64,000 nucleotides of DNA from Prosapia bicincta (taxonomy: Eukaryota > Arthropoda > Insecta > Hemiptera > Cercopidae): assembly GCA_036971475.1 (NCBI GenBank), contig JBAIZL010000001.1, forward strand, positions 135,194,192-135,258,191, in the 5' to 3' direction. Shown in pieces: positions 55,561 to 64,000 of the stretch. Under the pieces are notes generated by a model, which saw only the letters and a list, made by a program, of their open reading frames with translations, had not been told where the DNA came from and searched no databases. Position numbers and translations under genes: made by a program. Positions within the stretch are counted from its first letter, which is position 1. The number at the start of each line of letters is the position of its first letter.

Positions 55561-56150
55561 GTTAATAAAATACTTTTTACTCGTTCACTCAAGTTCAAAT
55601 ACATTTTTTTAAACTTGTAGTGGATGACACTTTCTGGTAATACAGTTTTTTTCAAATATTGAATCATTAATTAAATTTAACTAGTTAATTTTAGTTTTAT
55701 ATAGGAGAAAAATTTTTCACAAAGGGACAAAGTATGAAATATAGTTATTTCGTCCCATCTGGCTTAAAATAAATGATGATATATAATTTTCTAAAACAGT
55801 TGTTTTTATGTGACAGAACAGCTGTTTTAACGCATAGATTGTGTTACTGTATTTATATTAGTTGTAATTATATAATAAAAAGTAACTAAAATAAAAATTT
55901 GTTTGATGGCCTAAGTAGGAATTGATTTTAGTTTTGCTTGAGAGAAAAACCTTTTCACAAAAGGGGGAAAGTATGCTATAAAATTATTTTGTCCCATTTG
56001 GTTTAAAATAAGTTATGTACATGATTTCATAAAACATCTGATTTTTATGTTATAGGTTAAGTGGTAGATCAGCTGTTTTAACATAGTTTTAGGCTATGTT
56101 ACTTTATTTATAATAATAGCAATTATTTAATAAATTATTATTTATGTCTC
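55560..56150 (+). repeat. Shared-core repeat, two partial copies in tandem
   Basis: The first copy runs from ttcaatcgttaataaaatac to about 55930. A second starts at ttgcttgagagaaaaacctt near 55935 and repeats the caaagtatg and tcccatttgg phrases. Confidence 0.7.
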
Positions 56151-56154
56151 TTGT

Positions 56155-57300
56155 TTTAACGGTGAAGGTAGTAATGGAGCTGTGCAGTAGCAACGGCTAA
56201 TCCAAGATTTTCTATTTTACAAAAAGTGTACGAATTATTTTATTGCTAAATACTTTCAACTCTTATAACAGCGAGTAAGTTACCGTTTCAAGAGAAGGCG
56301 AAAGTCACCCAAGTATACTTTAGGTAATGAAACTATAGATGGTAGTACGCCTGAATGTTTCTAGGTAGCCAACTTTAACTGGCGACAAGGTCTTTCTTAC
56401 GGAGCCTAAGGTCGTGTGAAACTCTCGGTGAAAATTAACCTTCAGTTTTAGAGGCTTTGTAAAATAAGGAGTAATTAGGAACATCAACGCAACCCAATTA
56501 AGATATTCTGTAAGTTAGTTTGGTACATCATTGTATAAAACGTTTTTGGCAGCTATAGTAAACCTTGAGTGGTGACAAGACGGGAAGTTTTGTTTGTAAC
56601 GTTATCTAATACGAAGGCGGTAGCTATAAAACTAATGTGGTTATTATGTGGCTTTTATGGGATTTTCATAGGAAACCGTGATGCTATCTACGCTGTATGA
56701 CATAATCGCAATATTGTTAGACTTTTTGAAGCTCTGAATGTTAGCATAGGACGTTTGGGGACCAGGTAGTTATTTCTTAACATTAAATACACACTCGTTC
56801 ACTAGACAATTTACTTTATTTGTGAACTTATATTTTGACTAGTTAGGGTAGGCACGGAGACCATGGCAAGGGGGTGCAATGGCCCCCCTCTGCTCGCTTC
56901 CAGATTTAAAAAATAAAATAATTATCCAAGCGTCATATGTAGACCAGTGGATTTTTTCGAGAAATTAATTTTTAAAATTGTAAACATGACTTAGAATATT
57001 TATATACGACAAATGTGTTTATTCCTCGAGTATTTACATATTAGGCCTCTTGTTTTTATAATAAAAAGTACGAGTAATTAGATTAATATGTTTATTTTAT
57101 TTATACATTAAGCAGCTTCGACTTAGTACTTTATAAGTAAAAGGTTAAGGTTAAAACTTGAAATGTTAGCTGCTCAATTTTTTAGTATGCAATACCCTCT
57201 CCGCCCAGCCCTCTCACTACAAACTTTCATATGTGGCACATGACGGACACTTACAGTCGAATCACTTTGTGAAAAATCGGGGTGTTAGATGCGAATTGCT
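56155..57300. other. Intergenic, nothing recognised
   Basis: No supported gene. A purine/pyrimidine-rich patch near 56.87 kb (caagggggtgcaatggcccc) may be a decayed transposon end. Confidence 0.35.
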
Positions 57301-58660
57301 AAGAGGCGCCAGTGCGCATGCGCGTTAGGGCGACAGCTCTGAATGACACTTCAGTTGGTCATGAAAAAGTAGGTGGGGGATCTACTCGTACCTTTCCAAA
57401 AACATTTTTCGGTCTTTTGTTTTGATTTGTGCTTTATGTTATCTTTTGTATTTTATGGTGCACGTGTTTTTAGTTTCTTTAAGAAATGGTGTAACCGGGT
57501 ATTGCCCGGGTTCTTTCTCTTGACGTGCATAAATGATTCAACTCAGCTGAACGTATGTAGTCAGGCTAGTAGCGTTTCTACGTGGAACTTTCTCTTCCTC
57601 CTTTCCTCGCACGGGGTGGCCAAACCCTACCCCTCACCCCCAGATGCCTGAGCGATTTTTGTCAGACTCAACTGTAAAACTATTTCAATGTACACCTACA
57701 TACTGTCTCTGACTCACGAGAAGAGCCCTGGCCCAAGGCAGGTAAAAACGATAAGGTAATTCATTCCCAAAAACATTCTAACATAAAACGTCAGATTTAC
57801 AGAAAATTACAATCCAGAGACGGGATCGTATATAATTTATTTTATAACCATTTCTTAATCAAATTAGTACATTTGCCTACATGTAAATCCTATATTACTT
57901 ACTAAAATATAACTACTACAAAATTACCTCTTCCCCAACAGTTCACACGCCTAAAGTGATTTTTGATTTATGAAAGCAACAGAGCTTTTTGGCATTTGCC
58001 TTCAGTATCGAGCGCTAGCTAATATCTTTCGTTATTTGCCTAACTCTCTCTTCCAGAAGCCTCATAAAGACGTATTTTATACTACACATTTATATTTTTT
58101 CACAATTAATTATTTTTGTAGTATATAATTCACACTGATGTAGTCTATATTGTGTTGCTGTACTGAGCGATGTAGTTTAGTTATAGACCGTCTGTTGATG
58201 CTTATATAGCGCTAGCTAACGTCTTTTGTTTTCGTCACGTGCCTAGCCCTTCCTGCAAGACGCCTTGCGATGACTTATAATATACATTTACATTTTTTCA
58301 CTTTCTAATATTTGTTTTGTCGACACTGAAGTTTTAAGATGAATGTTTCAAGTTTTTTGACATATTACACAAGGCTAAACAATAGGTATTTTTTCGATTC
58401 GCAATTTATAAAATTCATGTTAAAAAATGTCGTTCACAGGGGATATTGTGAAAAAATGTTATCACTGCACAAACCCGCTGCAAAGATACCTTCCAGAATT
58501 TTTCTTCTTTACTAAATTTCCATCTTAATTACCTTCAGATATTGAATGAAAGTATATTTATTTAAATACAAACGTAAAAAGTGCTTCTAAATGAAGTTTA
58601 TTGTTCAAGCAAAGTTTGATTTCAGATTATATTGAATACTTTTCGTTAGAATAATTTATT
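57300..58660. other. Intergenic with a roughly 110-bp block duplicated about 198 bp apart
   Basis: agcgctagctaa.{1,2}tcttt...cctaac and acatttatattttttcac near 58010 recur near 58208 (agcgctagctaacgtctttt). The 92-codon frame at 57373-57651 is unrecognised. Confidence 0.5.
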
Positions 58661-58666
58661 TATTTT

Positions 58667-58912
58667 TACCACTGCGCACATTTTCATTTACCACTGCGCT
58701 CATTTTCATTTACCACTGCGCTCATTTTCATTTACCACTGCGCACATTTTCATTTATCACTGCGCCCATTTTCATTTACCACTGCGCATATTTTCATTTA
58801 CCACTGCGCACATTTTCATTTACCACTACGCCCATTTTCATTTATCACTGCGCTCATTTTCATTTACCACTGCGCACATTTTCATTTAACACTGTGCACA
58901 TTATAAGGAGTG
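58667..58912 (+). repeat. 22-bp minisatellite, about 11 copies
   Basis: Unit ttaccactgcgcacattttc plus at. Variation is confined mostly to the base after gcgc and to ttacc/ttatc. Related single units near 59300-59340. Confidence 0.95.
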
Positions 58913-59344
58913 GCCTTCTGAACTTGTTATTTTTTTTAAAGTTTCATATGTATTTTTTGTTTTTTTCCTTTGCTGTGGCCAGGGGGTTTTATCATTTTGT
59001 GCACATATAACATAAAATATAATTACACGACTATTTATATTGATATAAAACGGAAATGTTTCAATCGTCTAAAATAGATGTTTTGCCACCATTTGACCGT
59101 AACCAAATATCTATTTGAGATGTATGAATGTATTTAAAGCTATGGCGGATGCGTGCATTCCATTTTATAGGTCATGATTGTATAGGTATGGGCCCAATTC
59201 GACACTACCTCCGAACTAACCATGGGCCCAATTCAACCGTCGTTTTTACAACCCTAACAGACCGTGGGCACAATTCGACATCACCCTTTTTCATTTATCA
59301 CTGCCCATATTTTTATTTATCACTGACCCATATAATATGCACTG

Positions 59345-60190
59345 GTCGTTCAACTTCAAAAGCCAGCCAAACTATCGTACATCATTATTAGCCGAATGTT
59401 GGGTGAGATTGTATGTAGTAGGCACTGCACTGGCTCTAATTACTTTAATGCTTGTTCTTGCCCGCGTGTGGAGGACGACTGATAAATACATCACATGTAA
59501 TATTTCCGATCTATTCTCTTAGAACTTGTATTAGTTTCCTGTCGGAAATGCTCTCAGCTGCCAATACCGACCACGTTTAAATATAACACTCCAGCAAGTC
59601 GATAACAGTAAGATAATATGCAGAGAAAGTGGAGAGGGGTGCTATAACCCAGAAACGGTGGGTTGAGCGAGTCGTAGATAATTGAAATACTTGAAGAAAC
59701 TTTTTTTTAAAGTTTCATTCGAGCGAAACTCGCTACTTACAAATGAAATGTGATGATAACCACCTATGGTTTTTCTCCTGAAAAAACACAACAAAAATGC
59801 AATGAAATGTTAGCTAATCTCTCACATCAGCCCCTCCTCTCCTTTCCAGTCACGCACATCAGTGACGTATCAGAGAAAATAAATCTTTTTAAGCATATGT
59901 TTCCAGTGTGTGTCTGTGCACTGGTAGGGAATGTAGGGCTCAACGATATATTTATTTGCGTGTTTTGATTAGGCGTATTGAGGTGTGCCTAATAGATCAG
60001 TTACGCCCGACGGAGTGTTAAAATAGATTTAATATTCACTAACAAATTTAAAACATTTTTAGACGTTAGGATATAGTCATTGAAAAAAAAATCGTCAGCA
60101 CTCAAAAGTTTATTATACAATAAATTCTCATTTGCTCCTTTCTTCCAATCTTTGTGAATCCATTTAGGCCTAAGTGGTTTGTACCATATT
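59345..60190. other. Intergenic, nothing recognised
   Basis: A 61-codon plus frame (59337-59522) contains one hydrophobic stretch but no known motif. Confidence 0.35.
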
Positions 60191-60192
60191 TG

Positions 60193-60421
<229 letters not shown>

Positions 60422-60739
60422 ACATAGATATATTCGAACCATATAGATTGTGTGTACACTGTGACCATATTTTTACTAGCTGAAATCGAGGCTAGTAGAA
60501 TGTGAGAAAATTATACTCACAAAAGTTTAAAAGCAATAAATTAATTAAAATTGTATTATATATTATAATATACATATCAACTAAAATGGTCTGTTTCTGC
60601 TCCTAATCAAAATGTCTAAGAGATCAATGTCTGAGGCTTATTTATTTATTCAAATTTTAAATTAGGCAAAGAGCAACTAAATAAAAATTTAGTGTAATGG
60701 CGTATAGCCTATACTTCATTGCACAATACTTTATTAGTT

Positions 60740-61190
60740 CACACTATATATCTTGTTAAAATTTTCAATCGTTAATAAAAAACCCTTTTTATTCATCCAC
60801 TCAAGTTAAAACACATTTTTTTAAACTTGAACTGAGTGACACTTGATGTTAATACAGTTTTTAAAAATGATAATTCATTAATTAAATTTAATGAATTAAT
60901 TTTAGTTTTACAAGTGGGAAAAACTTTTCACAAAATGGCAATGCAATATAGTTATTCCGTCCCATTAGGCTTAAAGTAACTAATATAATATGATTTCATA
61001 AAACAGCATATGAATTAATAAAAAGGATTTTATGTTATAGGTTATGTGGTAGACCAGATGTTTTAACGCATAGGTTATATTATTTTATTTATATTAGTTG
61101 TAATTATTCAATAAAAAGTAGGCCTAACTAAAAAATATTTTCAATTTTGACTTAAGTAGAAATTGACTTTAATTTAATATATAGGCCTAC
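60740..61190 (+). repeat. Shared-core repeat copy
   Basis: ttcaatcgttaataaaaaac, cactcaagttaaaacacatt, cttgatgttaatacagtttt, then the longer extension to ttgacttaagtagaaattga. Confidence 0.75.
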
Positions 61191-61194
61191 TACT

Positions 61195-62800
61195 TGTTTT
61201 TATACAGCTCAGACTAAGAATTGAAAGCATTAGTCAAAGTTGAAATGCGCTTGAAATTCGGGACAAATATATTACTTTACGGGATTCTGGGACAACTTTA
61301 AAGATCGGGACTCTCACAGCGCATGGTCACCGTAAACATATAATGTAGACAAATCTTTATAAAAAACTTTACTGCAAAAAGCTCAATTTAATAATCCAGT
61401 CTATAAAAAAAGTTGTGCGTTGAAGCAAAAATGTGAGAGGCGATGAGCATAGAACCGATGATAGAACATTCAGTTAAAATATCAATAATGACTTTCCAGT
61501 GAAAGGCCTACATCTGCGAGGAAAACTACAGATAAATCCTTACCATGGCCTCCGATAAATTCTATCAAAACGTTTCTGATATTTAAAAATAACGAGTTGT
61601 TGGTTGTAAAAAGAATTACTCGTATAGCAATTATTGTGAAAATCCTTAGAGTAGTTTCCGGTGCTAAACAATTTTCGAAAACTTGATAAAGATAAAATGT
61701 TTTTCAACAGGTGAAATATTTCGGAAAAATCGTTATCGCTTTCAAAAATTTTTAGGAAGTTGATATTTCTAGAATTACATTGGGCTCAAGCAAGAGTTAA
61801 CGTGGGTGTACTAAGCAAATACGTCAATTCCCAGTTAGACCAGCATATCCCATGACAATCCATTAGTCACAGGCAAACTTTTCATTATGTTGGTACAGAC
61901 TTAAAAAACTTCATTTTAATGCACAGGGAATAGCATGTGCAATTTACTGGAATTAAAGGAAGTAGCTTTAAAATTCTTTTGCCAAAGGATAATACACATC
62001 ATAGGTGAAACATGATGTTTAAAATTTCGCGCTCAATCGGAATATGATCCGATCGTAGATAGGTTTCCTGAAATAAAACTAATATTTAAAGCTTCAGTAA
62101 GTATAAAACTTATAGTTGGAAAGTTTCTGCCGTTTATAACCATTCTGAGTTCCCTTGGATATAAATTTTATTATCTGTAATTAATTTACATACTGAAATA
62201 TATTATGCAGTGATTATATTTTATTTGGTTTATTACATCACATGGATACACTGATGATTATTTGGGAGACTCCAACTGTAAACTGAATGGCACTGAGCAG
62301 GAGTGCCGCAGTGAGAAGAGGAAGGGTCAAGGCTTCATCAGGTAAAATGATTGTACCAGAGAATAAGAAAAGTATTCTGTGGTAGAATCATAATGCAGAA
62401 TGAATAACTTGAGCCTTCAACGTATAACTGAAGGACCCTCAGACAACCCCAATCAGGTTACAGTAGGAGTCACCGCGCCTACCCGTGTCGGCTCCCTAAG
62501 GGAGGATTACTCACGACTTACTTAGACGGCCCGCACCCATTAAATAAAACTAACCGATGTTGGCTCCGCAGAGGGCTATTCACAACAGATAATAAATCGA
62601 ATACAACAATAGAATTAGACGTTTCTATGGATTTAGTAAGTGTTATATTGTTGCGACTGATTGTCGAAGGAAGTATATTAATTGCATTACCTTTTAACTT
62701 ATATATTTTATCAATGATTTACTAATAAACTTTGATCGACCCCATGAGCAAGAATTTAAAGTGAGTACACACTTTAACTTCGGAGAACGGAGACCACCAC
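61195..62800. other. Intergenic, nothing recognised
   Basis: GC rises towards 62.4-62.6 kb. No gene, tRNA or rRNA pattern that I can support. Confidence 0.35.
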
Positions 62801-62838
62801 TCTCTGGGTGCGTTTACTTGGGGCATCACTGCAGCTAT

Positions 62839-63144
62839 TTAGCACAAAGATTCGTTAAAGGCGATCGTGCGACTCATTAGCGTTTTCATGTCAACCTGCA
62901 TTGACCCACGTGTTATCGTGGTAGCTGTTGAAAGCCCGGAAACCGTAACTGGGGTTTTAGAGTACATGATTTCCAAGAGGTGCGGTTCTTTTTCGCTAAG
63001 AAAGCTACAGCTACTTCTGGCGTTCAATAGTGGTAGACACATTCGTGTAGAACCGCGGGCGGCTTTTAATTTGAGTAGGTCTGCACCCATCAGCACGGTA
63101 GAATCACTACAGCATTCGGCGTCATCCTGAAGGATGAGGGTCAT
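62839..63144. other. Unassigned overlapping open frames on both strands
   Basis: GC-richer segment open for about 100 codons on minus (62839-63144) and 87 codons on plus (62867-63130). Neither product is recognised. It may be an exon or a transposon coding remnant. The strand cannot be chosen from the sequence alone. Confidence 0.2.
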
Positions 63145-63149
63145 CTGTG

Positions 63150-64000
63150 GAGCTAGTATTACAGTACGTTGTTTAGCAGCAAGGTTGCTTGTGGTTTGAA
63201 GCTTTGTTGGTTATTGTTACGTACCGCAAAAGAGGCATTACGTGTGGATATTCACGGGTATCGTGATAGGGATTGCGTACGTCAGAGGCGGAAACACGAC
63301 GATTGTTCTTACTAATAATTGTATAACTAATATTCCTAAACGACTAATAATTGTATGTGTGTAAAAATGTATAGGTAAAATTTTATAAGCTGGTACTTGG
63401 GGGCTGCGGGTCTTGGCGAGAGAACGAGGGGAGGGTGGAGGGGCTCGCAGGTCATTTTCAAAATCATCAACTCTTGGACTTCGCAGACTCATAGGGCTTA
63501 CTCAATATTTTGTTACTTATTAATAGCTTTTAATGTATAGTAAAAATAACAACAAATGTAAATAGGGCATTTTCGGAAGCGTACTAATAAGATTTCGTAA
63601 GGGTTGGAACGTTTTATGGCCCAGATGAAGGATGAACAGGGCCTGATGTTTCCTAGATGACCAATACACAATATCTGAGTAAGTGCCAGCTTATAAAATT
63701 TGATCAATATATTTGTAATTTTTTTTCTTGGAAACTACTCTAACAATTTTCACCAAAATTAGTATATAGATTGCTATTAACCTCAGGTGTCCAAAATTAG
63801 AGACAAATTACAATTTTCTAAAAAAATTGTCATCAGTTTTAAAAACATTGTATATATATATATATGAAGGGCCACGGGGAAGAACGATCATAGTCCACCA
63901 CACAAAAAGTTTCAGTATTGCATTTTTTAAGTTTGAAGTCGATTAAATGAAATATAAAAGGTATGAAAAAAATGTGGAAAGCTTATAATGGTGCAGCACA
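63150..64000. other. Intergenic, nothing recognised
   Basis: The 84-codon minus frame at 63238-63492 has a Pro-rich start and a hydrophobic end but no known motif. A short TA tract near 63850. Confidence 0.35.

Noticed and set aside
63600..63690. Hammerhead-like gcctgatgtttcctagatga and ctgagtaagtg
   Set aside because: Wrong order and spacing. No GAAA and no pairable helix I.

Overview
This is eukaryotic DNA, most likely from an arthropod or another invertebrate. It is very AT-rich, has long (TA)n and (CA)n microsatellites, and holds one recognisable spliced gene among many transposon fragments. The gene product resembles insect Orct-type SLC22 transporters, and Penelope-like retroelements (PLEs) with a GIY-YIG endonuclease are abundant. 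I cannot name the species. A chelicerate is a reasonable guess but only a guess.

Layout. 1-16.2 kb is gene-free. It holds a Tigger/pogo-type miniature element inside an old tandem repeat, microsatellites, a duplicated block at 6.5-7.4 kb, PLE termini at 8.1-8.65 kb, SINE-like copies and an alternating 73/65-bp tandem array. From 48.3 down to 16.2 kb on the minus strand lies a ten-exon gene for a 545-residue major-facilitator organic ion transporter. Its exons join in phase with GT/AG junctions. Its nine introns contain a Tigger-like transposon (18.6-20.5 kb), a mariner fragment (22.3-22.9 kb), a piggyBac-like element inserted at TTAA inside a PLE (30.2-31.2 kb), two short hAT-type elements (32.2 and 36.7 kb) and at least six PLE coding fragments. 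Three of the PLE fragments run in series in intron 1 (45.0-48.06 kb). The gene probably begins at a non-coding exon near 51.8 kb. 52-64 kb has no gene that I recognise. It contains a 24-bp minisatellite (52.56-53.16 kb), a 22-bp minisatellite (58.67-58.91 kb), a LINE C-terminus (55.2-55.5 kb), repeat copies and a few unassigned open frames.

The most interesting signal is a set of at least five sequence families with hammerhead-ribozyme architecture: helix I, a CUGAUGA-type box, stem II, GAAA, a tiny helix III ending in UH, then helix I again. Most sit in inverted-repeat elements. Hammerheads are known in PLEs. The family at 8.2-8.6, 31.3 and 39.0 kb fits that and lies next to PLE coding sequence. 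Other families (5.9/16.5/49.9 kb; 0.4/12.5/46.7 kb; 28.5/29.7 kb; 33.8 kb) are unrelated in sequence and have no visible coding part. Two of them keep the fold, including perfect helix I pairing, but carry a changed catalytic box.

All calls come from reading the sequence. No searches or folding programs were run.
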